Source: an uncultured Porphyromonas sp. (GTDB lineage Bacteria > Bacteroidota > Bacteroidia > Bacteroidales > Porphyromonadaceae). From it: 64,000 nt of DNA. The notes beneath the pieces were generated by a model, which was given only the letters and a program-made list of their open reading frames with translations, did no database searches and was not told the origin of the DNA. Positions within the stretch are counted from its first letter, which is position 1. Each line of letters begins with the position of its first letter. A program made the position numbers and the translations under genes. The stretch spans positions 1-64,000 of the forward strand of contig CALTVJ010000004.1 in the NCBI GenBank assembly GCA_943912835.1, given 5' to 3'. Below, in pieces: positions 7,892 to 17,096 of the stretch.

Positions 7892-9264
7892 AACTCAAGC
7901 AATTTGTTGGTAAAAATATCAGGGGATATATGAACTTTGATATTAGTTTTAGAGATAGTGTGACCTTTTTAATCGGGATTAATGGATCAGGGAAAACAAC
8001 AGTTCTTAAACTTTTAGCAGGGCTACTTACACCATCATATTTGGATCTTTCTCAAATTGAATTTTCTGAGATTTCGATATCTTTTACTTGTAAAGATAGT
8101 GATTCTGTTGAATCTATACACTGCTATAACTATGGTCAGAAGATTAAATTACAATATATTGATTCCAAAAGAAAAGTTTTTGAAAAAGAGTTCCCTCTTA
8201 TTAGTGTAATATCTACGAGATATCGTTATGAACAAAATTTTATAGATATTGACAAGTTAGATAGGGTTAATAGCGATTTCGATGATTTGGATGTTGTTCA
8301 AAAAATCAGGGAGTTAAAAACACCACTATTTTTGGGATTGAATAGAAGAATTATAGAAAATAGTAACTTCAACTCCATAGAGAGAAGATTTTTTTCCTCT
8401 AGAAGAAAAAACCAACAAATTGAATCTATGTCTGATTCTGTAGACAATGCATTGTCTGATATCCAAGAGATGTTCTATACTCATATTCGAAAAACTGCAC
8501 AAAGTCAATTTCAACTATCAGATTTATTTAGAAGACAAGTATTTGAAGAATCCTTTGAGCTTAAAAAAAACATCACTATCTCCAATATTGACTACAAAGA
8601 GGAATTAGAAAACTTGAAGAGTCGACAAAACAATTTGAACTCTGTTATACAGAGTCTTGAAGTTAAAGATTTACTAAAACAATTTTCAGAATACTTTATA
8701 GAAATACAGAAGGTTTTACAGATCCTTTCAGATACATCCGCGTTACAAGAAGATAAAACCCCTAATCCTGCATATTACAACGCTCTTCTCGAATGGATGA
8801 TTAACCGTTCACAGCTGGATAAAATAGATAAAATAATAAAGTATGCAGGTGAATATGTAAATAATATACAGAATTTAAAGGCACCTATAAATAGGTTTGT
8901 TGATAGTATTAATCTTTTTTTTAAAGAAGGACACAAGGGGATAGAAGTAGATGATCGTGGAGAAATTAGGATTAAGATAAATAATACTACAAAATATAAC
9001 TCTATTTTCGATCTATCTTCTGGAGAAAAACAATTAGTAATACTACTTGCACACATTGCTTTTTATAAAAGGAATAAAGATGCCAGTGTTTTTGTTATAG
9101 ATGAACCTGAGCTTTCGTTGCATATCAGTTGGCAAGAAATTTTTGTTGATGCATTGTTAAAAGCAAGCCCTAATACGCAGTTTATTCTCGCCACACATGC
9201 TCCTGCTATACTTGCAAAAAATGAAAGAAGAGAGTGGTGTATTGATTTGTCAAAGAGAGTTTAG
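7888..9264 (+). CDS. ABC-type AAA ATPase, PARIS AriA-like
   Basis: A 458-aa SMC/OLD-like ATPase. Walker A is GINGSGKTT (30-38), an ABC signature-like LSSGEKQ is at about 370, Walker B is VFVIDEPELSLH (about 401-412) and the H-loop is ATHAPAI (about 436). Between them lies a charged, partly coiled-coil arm. The start is ATG 7888, overlapping the stop of the broken regulator; an upstream GTG frame is not needed. With the DUF4435 gene 7 bases downstream it has the two-gene architecture of PARIS (AriA plus AriB), where the ATPase cage holds the nuclease until a phage trigger appears. Assignment to PARIS is by architecture and size, not by alignment. Strikingly A+T-rich codon use suggests transfer. 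Confidence 0.75.
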   Translation: MKLKQFVGKNIRGYMNFDISFRDSVTFLIGINGSGKTTVLKLLAGLLTPSYLDLSQIEFSEISISFTCKDSDSVESIHCYNYGQKIKLQYIDSKRKVFEKEFPLISVISTRYRYEQNFIDIDKLDRVNSDFDDLDVVQKIRELKTPLFLGLNRRIIENSNFNSIERRFFSSRRKNQQIESMSDSVDNALSDIQEMFYTHIRKTAQSQFQLSDLFRRQVFEESFELKKNITISNIDYKEELENLKSRQNNLNSVIQSLEVKDLLKQFSEYFIEIQKVLQILSDTSALQEDKTPNPAYYNALLEWMINRSQLDKIDKIIKYAGEYVNNIQNLKAPINRFVDSINLFFKEGHKGIEVDDRGEIRIKINNTTKYNSIFDLSSGEKQLVILLAHIAFYKRNKDASVFVIDEPELSLHISWQEIFVDALLKASPNTQFILATHAPAILAKNERREWCIDLSKRV

Positions 9265-9271
9265 TTAGAGT

Positions 9272-10147
9272 ATGCAGATTGAAAGTAATACCAAGATTTC
9301 TGTTGTTAATACTCCTGTTGAACATAGACAGTTAGAGTCTGTGTTTAAAGCATACAGAAATACTATTGATATCTATACAGAAGATAAAATTGAAGATAAA
9401 GAATTTTATATACAATTACTAAGCAGGCTATTGGACAACACAGATGTAAAAATAAGTGATGTACATCCGCTTGGATGTAGGATGGATGTTATAAAATGCT
9501 GCAAGGAGGATAAGTCTGAAAGGCCTAAAATCTATATCGTAGATGGAGACATTTACCTCCAGTATAAAGAGGATGAAAATATTCCTAATTTGCATATACT
9601 GGATGCTTATTGTATTGAGAATCTTTTAGTCTGTGAAGAAGCATTATGTGAAGCCGCATATAACTGGGATTGCACAAAGCCTCGTAATGATATAAAACAA
9701 AAACTTGATTACCATAATACCATTCAGAAGCTTTTAAATCCATTAATAGACCTCTTTTTCAGTTATTCTATCCAGAGTGAACTCTGTGGAAAATTTAAAC
9801 TGTTCCATATAAATAATTATTTGAACCCCAAAAGCTCTTTGATTGATCCAAATAGAATCACTAGGAAAATAAATGAAATAAAAGAAGCTGTTATTCGCTC
9901 TGGTTGTCCTGCAGAAAAGTATGACGAATTGTTGAATGAAAGAATAAAGAATTTTTCATATTCTGAAGATACCTTGCTTACGATTGTTTCAGGAAAAGAT
10001 TTTATACTTCCTTTTTTTCAAAGACACATAAAAGAAGTTCTTGTAGGAAAAGAATCGATACCTAATAGAGTTCTGAAATTTAATCTGGCCCAAAAATGTA
10101 CCCTTAACAAATTGGCACGTCTGAGGAATGACATTTTATCTGCATAA
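9272..10147 (+). CDS. DUF4435 TOPRIM-like protein, PARIS AriB-like
   Basis: A 291-aa protein with the DUF4435 pattern: IYTEDKIEDKEFY (Glu37 as the likely catalytic acid), then KIYIVDGDIY (Asp91 and Asp93, the TOPRIM-like DxD) and ILDAYCIENLLV (IEN motif near 116). In PARIS the AriB toxin is a DUF4435 TOPRIM nuclease released from the AriA ATPase, which cuts a host tRNA and aborts infection. The gene sits 7 bases after the ATPase, in the same A+T-rich composition. Other AAA plus DUF4435 pairs exist outside named PARIS clades, so the mechanism here is inference. Confidence 0.7.
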   Translation: MQIESNTKISVVNTPVEHRQLESVFKAYRNTIDIYTEDKIEDKEFYIQLLSRLLDNTDVKISDVHPLGCRMDVIKCCKEDKSERPKIYIVDGDIYLQYKEDENIPNLHILDAYCIENLLVCEEALCEAAYNWDCTKPRNDIKQKLDYHNTIQKLLNPLIDLFFSYSIQSELCGKFKLFHINNYLNPKSSLIDPNRITRKINEIKEAVIRSGCPAEKYDELLNERIKNFSYSEDTLLTIVSGKDFILPFFQRHIKEVLVGKESIPNRVLKFNLAQKCTLNKLARLRNDILSA

Positions 10148-10414
10148 ACTCACGGGTTAAGAATGTTATCTAAGAGGCGCCTTTTGTATCTAAGAATATG
10201 ATAACGAAAAAAGGAACTTCTACAAATGCTTTCAGACACTGAGAGCTATAGTGATAAGTGTTTACTTGTCAAGACCACTTCGTTTTGTTGATTCTTAATT
10301 GATCGTTCCAATAAAGGTATGTATGGCGTTTGTATTTCTTATGCTTTAATGTCGTTTATGTAGAGTCTATTGGCTGTGTTTGTATACTCCTTTTATTTAG
10401 TTTAGCTCACTTTC

Positions 10415-10448
10415 TTTGTTTGTGTGCAGGATTTTATTTGTAAATTTG
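10415..10448 (+). promoter_or_regulatory. Promoter of the FadL-like gene
   Basis: TTTG at 10415-10418 (or 10419-10422), then 22 or 18 bases, then TAAATTTG (10441-10448). The preceding 10148-10414 holds no gene; TATCTAAGA is directly repeated around 10162-10192. Confidence 0.5.
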
Positions 10449-10502
10449 CATATAAGTTAATAGAGAATGCATATTTGTGGCTTTCGTGCTACAAGAACTA
10501 AA

Positions 10503-11978
10503 ATGAAGATGAAACAAATTTACTTAGCTTTAGCCTTAGCTGCTTTATCGGGTACTGCTTCGGCTGGTGGTTATCTCACCAACACAAATCAGCACATTGC
10601 TTTTTTGAGAAATCCTGCACGTAATGCAAGTATCGAGATTGATGCTCTTTATAGTAACCCTGCGGGTATTGCTTTCCTGAAAGAAGGCTGGCACTTATCA
10701 TTAAACTTGCAGAGCGCTTACCAAAATAGGGATATTTGGGCTACATATGCTCCTTTTGCTCTGAATGCAGATGGACATACTTCATCTAAGGGGGAGAGAC
10801 TCTTCTCTGGTCGTGCCGCTGCTCCTGTGATACCTAGTGTTATGCTAGCTTATAAACGTGGTGCTTGGACCTTTGGCGGACACTTTGCTGTAGCTGGTGG
10901 TGGTGGACGAGCTAAGTTTGAGAGCGGACTGCCTATGTTTGAGAAGAATGTAGCTTTATTGCCAGGTGCTTTAAATCAATTTATTGACCAAACAAAAGCT
11001 CCACTACCTAAGGCGAGTGCGTATTCTCTTGATAGCCATTTGAAGGGTAAGCAGTATGTCTTCTCGGGAACGATTGGTGCAGCTTATCGTATCAATGAGC
11101 AATTATCGGTTTATGCTGGTGTACGTGCCAATATAGCAAGTAATGCTTATAGTGGTTACATTCGTAATATCCAATTAAATATGGGCGGTAATATGGTAGC
11201 ACTATCTCCTTTCCTGGCAAAGCAAGCTGAGACTGCTAAGGCTGCAGCTGCTCAATTTGCTAGTGTGCCAGGTCAAGAAGCGGCTGTCGCTCAATATACA
11301 CGCCTTGCGGGTGTTGCAACTCAGTATGCTAAAGCTACAGCAGACAAAGAGGTAGAGCTCACGCAATCAGGCTTTGGTCTTGCTCCTATTTTAGGAGTAA
11401 ACTATAAGCTCGGAGATTTGCACCTTGCTGCTAAGTATGAGTTTGGAAGTAAGATTACGGTTAAGAATAAGACTACTAAGAACGAACTTGGAGTGCCAGC
11501 CTACGATGATAAAGTAGAAACTGGCAACGATGTCCCCGCATTGTTATCACTTGGAGCAAGCTATAGCATTCTACCAAGCCTTCGTGTATCGGCTGGATAT
11601 CACCACTATTTTGATAAACAAGCCAATATGGCACAAGGTAAAGAGAAGTTACTCAAAGGGAATACCAATGAGTGGTTGGCTGGTATTGAGTATGATCTCA
11701 ATCAAAAACTAACACTCTCTCTCGGTGGGCAGCTAACGACTTATCGTCCAAGCGATGCTTTTCAAAGTGATTTAGCTTTCTATAACAATTCATACTCTAT
11801 TGGTACTGGATTCAGCTATAAATTCACAGAGCATATCAAGCTTAACGTAGCCTATTTCTTTACAGACTATAAGGATTATAGTAAGACTGAAACAGATCCG
11901 CAATCTAAGCTTAACTTGCATAGAACTTACAAGCGCACAAACCATGTGTTTGGTCTTGGTGTAGACTTCAATTTGTAG
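10503..11978 (+). CDS. FadL/OmpP1/TodX family outer-membrane transporter
   Basis: A beta-barrel of about 491 aa in the outer membrane, related to the long-chain fatty acid and aromatic porin FadL. The start MKMKQIYLALALAALSGTASA is chosen because it opens a clean signal peptide; the longer frame adds 12 residues without signal features. The mature N terminus GGYLTNTNQHIAFLRNPARNAS and SNPAGIAF are typical of the family's N-terminal hatch. The C terminus HVFGLGVDFNL ends with alternating hydrophobic residues, as barrels do. Substrate unknown. Flanked by its own promoter and a strong terminator. Confidence 0.85.
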   Translation: MKMKQIYLALALAALSGTASAGGYLTNTNQHIAFLRNPARNASIEIDALYSNPAGIAFLKEGWHLSLNLQSAYQNRDIWATYAPFALNADGHTSSKGERLFSGRAAAPVIPSVMLAYKRGAWTFGGHFAVAGGGGRAKFESGLPMFEKNVALLPGALNQFIDQTKAPLPKASAYSLDSHLKGKQYVFSGTIGAAYRINEQLSVYAGVRANIASNAYSGYIRNIQLNMGGNMVALSPFLAKQAETAKAAAAQFASVPGQEAAVAQYTRLAGVATQYAKATADKEVELTQSGFGLAPILGVNYKLGDLHLAAKYEFGSKITVKNKTTKNELGVPAYDDKVETGNDVPALLSLGASYSILPSLRVSAGYHHYFDKQANMAQGKEKLLKGNTNEWLAGIEYDLNQKLTLSLGGQLTTYRPSDAFQSDLAFYNNSYSIGTGFSYKFTEHIKLNVAYFFTDYKDYSKTETDPQSKLNLHRTYKRTNHVFGLGVDFNL

Positions 11979-12008
11979 TCGTTGTTTTTTTTAAGAAAAA
12001 ATAGAATA

Positions 12009-12062
12009 AAAGAGGTCCTCCCCTTGGCTTTGTTTTATAAGTCGAAGGGGAGGACCTCTTTT
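12009..12062 (+). terminator. Terminator of the FadL-like gene
   Basis: A perfect 17-bp stem built on AGAGGTCCTCCCCTT and its complement, ending in TTTT. Confidence 0.85.
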
Positions 12063-12069
12063 AGGATTT

Positions 12070-12116
12070 AGGACAATATAGGACTTTCTGCCTATAAATT
12101 AGGACGATATTGTCCT
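12070..12116. repeat. AGGACAATAT inverted repeat
   Basis: AGGACAATAT (12070-12079) is inverted as ATATTGTCCT (12107-12116), and the latter lies inside AGGAC-GATATT-GTCCT, itself a small hairpin. It lies about 130 bases before the receptor promoter, with nothing else recognisable around it. Confidence 0.35.
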
Positions 12117-12246
12117 ATGTTAACCCTAATGTAAAAATCTGGAAGTTTATCTGTATTTGCTTTAAGTGATTGAAGTATAGGTTGTTTCTTTCTAGCTGTC
12201 TATTTATCTATATATGCTGTCTTCTTATTATAGTTAGATTGTCTTG

Positions 12247-12254
12247 TATTTTTG
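12247..12254 (+). promoter_or_regulatory. -7 box of the TonB-dependent receptor
   Basis: TATTTTTG, 22 bases before the preferred start at 12277. Confidence 0.45.
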
Positions 12255-12276
12255 TTGATACAAGATGTATAGTAGC

Positions 12277-14382
12277 ATGAAGAAGTTTTACCCTAGTTAT
12301 TTAAGAGCAACTTTAGTTGTTTCTTTGGCTTCGAGCCTCGGATATGTGGCATCAGCCGAAGAGATTGATTCGTTGTATAGTCACGTTAATTTAAGTGAAT
12401 TAACTGTAACAGCCACTAAGACAGATCGCCTGAAACGTGAGTTACCTAGCAGTGTTAGTATTTTGGATCGAGGCTTGCTTGATCAAAGACAGTTTCAAGG
12501 TATAAAAGACTTAAATGCTCAGGTCCCTAATATTTATATTCCAGACTTTGGATCGTCTCTCTCTACACCGATTTATATTCGTGGTATTGGCTCGAGGCGA
12601 ATCAATATGATCGGTTTGTATAGTGATGGTGTCCCCTTGCTGGAGGGTGCTTCATTGGATATTGATTACAGTGATATTCGTTCGGTCGAGGTCTTGCGTG
12701 GTCCTCAAGGTACTCTCTATGGCCGTGGTGCTATGGGAGGTATTATCAACTTGACTAGTTATCGTCCGCTTAGCTATCAAGCTACACAGATTAATCTTGT
12801 TGGAGGACAATATGGTTTGGCTGGAGTCAATGCTCAAAGTTATCAAAAGATGAATGATAAGTTTGGAGTTTCGGCCGCTGTAAACTATCTCCGTAAAGGG
12901 GGCTATTATACTAATGCATTCAATAAAGAGAAAGTAGACAAGAGTAATAATAGCTCATTGAAACTTGCTTTGCAGTACAAGTCGAGGGGTTGGGATATTT
13001 ATCTCTTTGGACAATATCAAGAGCGTAAACAAGGGGGCTATCCCTATGCTCGTGTTGATGCCCAAAATGTTTTGATGGATGTTAACTACAATCAACCAAG
13101 CCATTACAATCGCCGAATGCTCACTACAGGATTGAGTATCCAAAAGTTGTGGGCAAATGGCATACGCCTGAAGAGTTCATCAAGTTACCAACATATCAAA
13201 GATGAACTCATGATGGACCAAGATTTTAGTGCAGCTCCGATGATTACAGCTTTGCAGAATACGCGTAAAAACCTCTGGACGCAAGAGTTTAATCTCTCTC
13301 GCTCTCGTGGTCGCTATTCGTGGGTGACAGGGGTGTATGGTTTCGCAATAGGGAGTGATAAGTTTTTAGATAACCGTATTAACATCCCTAAGCGCAACAA
13401 TTCTAGAGTCTATATCAACTATGACGAGCCTAGTTACGGCTTGGCTGTTTACCACCAGTCAACTTACAAGATTACTGAGCGTCTTACAGCCGAGCTTGGT
13501 TTGCGTTACGATTGGGAGTGGAGCAAACAAAAGTATAGCAAAGAGACAACTGACTATCTAGCTGATGCGTCCGTAAAACGTATTGATTTGCCAGCCTCAA
13601 CTATCGATAGACAATTTACGCCTAAGTTATCTCTTAGCTATCGTCTTGGAGCGACACAACAGGTTTATGCTTCTGTTTTAAGGGGCTATCAGCCAAGTGG
13701 CTTCAATGTGCAGTTTGATAGGCTTGAGGAGCAGAGTTATAAGCCCGAGTATAGCTGGAACTATGAGTTGGGTACACATCTCAATTTTGCCGATGGCAAA
13801 CTGAGTATTGATGCCTCTGCTTTCTATATTGATTGGAGGCAACAGCAGGTACAGCAGGCTATTATCTCGACTCTTGGATCCAAGATTATTAACGCTGGGA
13901 AGTCTAGAAGTTTCGGCGCAGAGATTGCTGTGAGTTATCGTCCTATTGAGGGGCTTGGTATTATGGCATCTTATGGATATACCAATGCCAAATTTGTTGA
14001 GTATTCGGAGTACCAGGCTCCTCAGGTTAATGCTTCACGAAATGGTAACTATATTCCACAAGTACCTATGCACACGGTTGCTGGAGCTATAGATTATGGA
14101 TTTAAGACCAATTGGTCTTGGCTTGATGATGTCCGTTTGGGTGTGCAGTATCGAGGTTTAGGTGATATATACTGGGACAGTGCGAATGCACAAAAACAAG
14201 GATTTTATAGTCTATTAGATGCTCAAGTAAGCTTTGGATATAAATTTGTTTCATTGGAGTTGTGGGCTAAGAATCTAAGCAATACAAATTATAGAAGTTA
14301 TCAATTTGTAAGTCAAGGGCAAAAGCTGGCTCAAAAGGGGCAACCGCGACACTTTGGAGCGACATTAAGGCTGAAGTTCTAG
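12277..14382 (+). CDS. TonB-dependent outer-membrane receptor
   Basis: A receptor of about 701 aa of the siderophore/haem type. A signal peptide (MKKFYPSYLRATLVVSLASSLGYVASA) precedes a TonB-box-like segment LSELTVTATKTDR and the plug domain, with TPIYIRGIGSRR and VEVLRGPQGTLYGRGAMGGIINL. The rest is a 22-strand barrel ending in GATLRLKF with terminal Phe. It would import a metal chelate, vitamin or glycan using TonB energy. Substrate is not readable. No SusD partner follows, which argues against a glycan-type SusC. The start at the second Met fits the signal peptide better than 12265. Confidence 0.92.
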   Translation: MKKFYPSYLRATLVVSLASSLGYVASAEEIDSLYSHVNLSELTVTATKTDRLKRELPSSVSILDRGLLDQRQFQGIKDLNAQVPNIYIPDFGSSLSTPIYIRGIGSRRINMIGLYSDGVPLLEGASLDIDYSDIRSVEVLRGPQGTLYGRGAMGGIINLTSYRPLSYQATQINLVGGQYGLAGVNAQSYQKMNDKFGVSAAVNYLRKGGYYTNAFNKEKVDKSNNSSLKLALQYKSRGWDIYLFGQYQERKQGGYPYARVDAQNVLMDVNYNQPSHYNRRMLTTGLSIQKLWANGIRLKSSSSYQHIKDELMMDQDFSAAPMITALQNTRKNLWTQEFNLSRSRGRYSWVTGVYGFAIGSDKFLDNRINIPKRNNSRVYINYDEPSYGLAVYHQSTYKITERLTAELGLRYDWEWSKQKYSKETTDYLADASVKRIDLPASTIDRQFTPKLSLSYRLGATQQVYASVLRGYQPSGFNVQFDRLEEQSYKPEYSWNYELGTHLNFADGKLSIDASAFYIDWRQQQVQQAIISTLGSKIINAGKSRSFGAEIAVSYRPIEGLGIMASYGYTNAKFVEYSEYQAPQVNASRNGNYIPQVPMHTVAGAIDYGFKTNWSWLDDVRLGVQYRGLGDIYWDSANAQKQGFYSLLDAQVSFGYKFVSLELWAKNLSNTNYRSYQFVSQGQKLAQKGQPRHFGATLRLKF

Positions 14383-14449
14383 AGCTCATTCAGCATGTGT
14401 AGAAGGTGTTGGCTTGAGCTATAACCTTTTAGACTAAAACTAGGAAAGT

Positions 14450-14496
14450 GCAGAGATCGAGAATAAAAACTCTCAATCTCTGCGCTTCTGTTTTTT
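14450..14496 (+). terminator. Terminator of the receptor gene
   Basis: GCAGAGATCGAGA pairs with TCTCAATCTCTGC (one mismatch), loop ATAAAAAC, then a TTTTTT run. Confidence 0.75.
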
Positions 14497-14590
14497 GATT
14501 TTTAGTTTAGGGTTAATGGAATAACTTCGATTCCTGCAGCTTGAAACATCTCGTAAGTTTCTGTCAATAGTTTCAACTTTTGCATGCGTT

Positions 14591-14940
14591 TCGTCTCTAA
14601 CTTAGACGATGATCGTCGTTTCGGTAGGGGGTGTGATCTCGTCTAATTTAGAGGATTTATGTCTATCAGTTTAAGTGTTCTATATGCTTGTCGTGTGACT
14701 GGATGTGTATAGTTGATTGAGAGATTGTTCTGTTGTAAGTTAATGTGTAAAACTTTTTTTAGATGGAATGCTAAGTTTTTGTTAAAGAGAGAGTTTTCTT
14801 TTCTTCTTTGATGTGTATAAGTTTGTGTCTAAGTTTTGTTTATTGTTGTAAGTGTCTGTTTTGTAGTTGTTTAGTTGTGTTTTGGTGCGATGTGTATAAC
14901 TTGTAATTGTAAGTGCTTGAAATAAAAAATCATATAAAAC
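14591..14940. other. Candidate replication origin (oriC) upstream of dnaA
   Basis: The 664-base gap before dnaA has no gene. It holds two perfect DnaA boxes TGTGTATAA (14812-14820 and 14891-14899; reverse complement TTATACACA) and three one-mismatch boxes at 14704-14712, 14744-14752 and 14824-14832, all in the same orientation. Between them is a T-rich, low-G+C stretch (about 14750-14812) that could be the unwinding element. Its left edge (14591-14652) carries hairpins of the intergenic family. The TGTAAGT motif recurs three times. It could alternatively be only a DnaA-autoregulated promoter. Confidence 0.6.
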
Positions 14941-15046
14941 AATCGAATTATGCAAGAGTTTCTGAATTTTTTTCTTTCTAGAGAATTGAAGAACTTTGCA
15001 CCGATTCAGAAGATAAAAAGCAGACTAAATTCTAAACCCGACAGAG

Positions 15047-16438
15047 ATGACCAACGATTACAATGTAGACCCATTTTCCGAACAAGAATTATTACAAGCT
15101 CAGAGTCTTTGGCAAAAGTGCTATACCTTCCTCTCAACGATGCTTGAGTCCTCGGAGATAAACAATTGGATTAAACCTATTACTCCCAAGGGGCTACGAG
15201 GAAAAGAGTTGGTGCTAGAGGCTCCAAGCGAATATTTTCTTATCTATTTGGAGGAAAAGTATGAGGAGATATTTGCTATGATGGATACTCTTTACTTGTC
15301 TAATCAAGGGATTATCATGATGATGGATTACCCTCGTCAAGAACAGGTACAGATGAGCTTGCCAAAAGAATCTTCAGGGGGTGTGCGTCGTGAGCGCAGT
15401 ATTGAGAATTATACGAATGTATTTAATGCGACGCTCAACTTTGACAGTTTCTTGGAGAGTGGTTGTAATCATGTAGCTAGGTCTGTTGGCGAGGCTGTTG
15501 CTCATCGTCCAGGTCAAGCTCCGTTAAATGTCCTTTTTATACATGGCCCTAGTGGTGTCGGGAAGACCCATCTATCTCAAGCTATTGGTCAACGTGTGCG
15601 TATGTTGCATCCGGATAAACGTGTATGTTATGTCTCGTGTGCTAAGTTTGAGGCACAATATACACAGGATGCGCGATTTCATGAAAAATCTGCTTTCTTT
15701 GAGGTGTATCAGCAAGTTGATGTTTTGATTATTGATGATATTCAAGGTTTGATTGGTAAACCCAAGACGCAACAAGCATTCTTCGAGATATTTAACCATC
15801 TCTATTTGCTTAATAAACAGATAGTTTTGACGTGCGATGTCGCTCCTGCAGAATTTCAGGGGATAGAAGAGCGTATCCTTACTCGCATACAAGCATCTAT
15901 GATGGTTGCGCTTAATCGTCCCGATCTAGAATTAAGATGCAAGATTCTCAGAAGCAAAATAGCCGAGGCTGGTGTAGCTGTAGCTGATGAAGTAGTAGAG
16001 TACATTGCCGAGCAAATGCAGAGTAATGTCAGAGAATTGGAGGGGGTTATTCATACTATTATAACTCATGCTCAGATTGAGCGTAGAGCTATTGATTTGG
16101 AGTATGTTAAGGGCATTATGGGACGTTCTATTTCGATAAACCGACCTACTCCGACTTTGGAGCATATTTCTCGTGTCGTTGCAGACGAATTTGGTATTGA
16201 GCCCGAAGATCTGCGTTCTAGCTCAAAACTCAAAAAATTTGCACGTCCTAGACAGATTGTGATGTATCTTTGTAGTAAGCATACAGATCAAACTCTCGTT
16301 AGTATAGCTCAAAAGCTCAAACGTAAGAACCATACAACAGTGATGCACGGTATCCGTAAAATCAAGGAACTTTTTGAGGAAAATCAAGACGTGCGTGGTG
16401 TGGTCTTGGAGCTTGAACAACGGTTACTCAGAGGGTAA
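15047..16438 (+). CDS. dnaA: Chromosomal replication initiator DnaA
   Basis: A 463-aa AAA+ initiator. Domain I is residues 1-90 (helical, DnaB/self-interaction), a short linker follows, and the ATPase has Walker A HGPSGVGKTH (about 166-174) and Walker B VLIIDDIQ (225-232). Domain IV ends the protein with the DNA-binding signature KNHTTVMHGIRKI. It melts oriC by binding DnaA boxes, several of which lie directly upstream. A start at 15047 (MTNDYNVDPFSEQEL) gives the standard N terminus; another frame through 14950-15147 is not a gene. The gap to the next gene is only 21 bases. Confidence 0.98.
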   Translation: MTNDYNVDPFSEQELLQAQSLWQKCYTFLSTMLESSEINNWIKPITPKGLRGKELVLEAPSEYFLIYLEEKYEEIFAMMDTLYLSNQGIIMMMDYPRQEQVQMSLPKESSGGVRRERSIENYTNVFNATLNFDSFLESGCNHVARSVGEAVAHRPGQAPLNVLFIHGPSGVGKTHLSQAIGQRVRMLHPDKRVCYVSCAKFEAQYTQDARFHEKSAFFEVYQQVDVLIIDDIQGLIGKPKTQQAFFEIFNHLYLLNKQIVLTCDVAPAEFQGIEERILTRIQASMMVALNRPDLELRCKILRSKIAEAGVAVADEVVEYIAEQMQSNVRELEGVIHTIITHAQIERRAIDLEYVKGIMGRSISINRPTPTLEHISRVVADEFGIEPEDLRSSSKLKKFARPRQIVMYLCSKHTDQTLVSIAQKLKRKNHTTVMHGIRKIKELFEENQDVRGVVLELEQRLLRG

Positions 16439-16459
16439 AACAAAATAAATTTTGCGAAC

Positions 16460-17068
16460 ATGATATCTTCGTACCAGACAATAAGCCAAATATCGGAGGG
16501 TACATACACACAGCTAAGGAGTAAATTTATCGCCTTAGCTGTGCCTGTTTCATCGGAGGAAGAGGTGCAGAGTCATTTGCAAAAACTAAAGCGGGAGTAT
16601 TATGATGCTCGCCATATTTGTTGGGCTTATCGTTTGGGGGTTGATGGTGCGCGATCAAGACAAAATGATGACGGAGAGCCTTCGGGTACTGCGGGTAAGC
16701 CTATTATGGGGCAAATCGTGAGTCGGGACCTTACGGAAGTTATGGTTGTTGTGGTGCGTTATTTTGGGGGTGTTAAGCTCGGTACTTCTGGGCTGATCGA
16801 GGCTTATCGTAGTGCGGCGCATGAAGCTCTTGAGGCTGCTACGATTGTAGAGCGCATTGTAGAGCGTCCGTTTGAGGTGTATTTTGGCTACGAACTGATG
16901 GGTGAGGTGATGCGTCTGGTGAAAGATAGCGAAGCAAGGATTATTACACAAGACTTTGTTGAGTCTTGTCGCCTAGAGCTAAGCCTTCGGGCTGATGAGG
17001 CGGAAGTACTTTATGCTCGTTTGGATGCTCTATACGGGACGACCGTACGATATATAGAAACAGACTGA
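16460..17068 (+). CDS. YigZ/IMPACT family protein
   Basis: A 202-aa protein of UPF0029/IMPACT type, related to E. coli YigZ and the N-terminal half of yeast Yih1. Visible family segments are HICWAYRLG, DDGEPSGTAGKPIMGQI and VVVRYFGGVKLGTSGLIEAYRSAA. The bacterial members have an IMPACT fold plus a small C-terminal domain; their biochemical role is not settled. The gene lies 21 bases after dnaA and 28 before a TonB-domain lipoprotein, and is probably cotranscribed with dnaA. Confidence 0.9.
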   Translation: MISSYQTISQISEGTYTQLRSKFIALAVPVSSEEEVQSHLQKLKREYYDARHICWAYRLGVDGARSRQNDDGEPSGTAGKPIMGQIVSRDLTEVMVVVVRYFGGVKLGTSGLIEAYRSAAHEALEAATIVERIVERPFEVYFGYELMGEVMRLVKDSEARIITQDFVESCRLELSLRADEAEVLYARLDALYGTTVRYIETD

Positions 17069-17096
17069 TGTAGAACATTAATACATATACAACACA

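Noticed and set aside
14950..15147. 65-codon frame overlapping the dnaA start
   Set aside because: Overlaps dnaA in another frame; dnaA is certain and this frame has no recognisable features.
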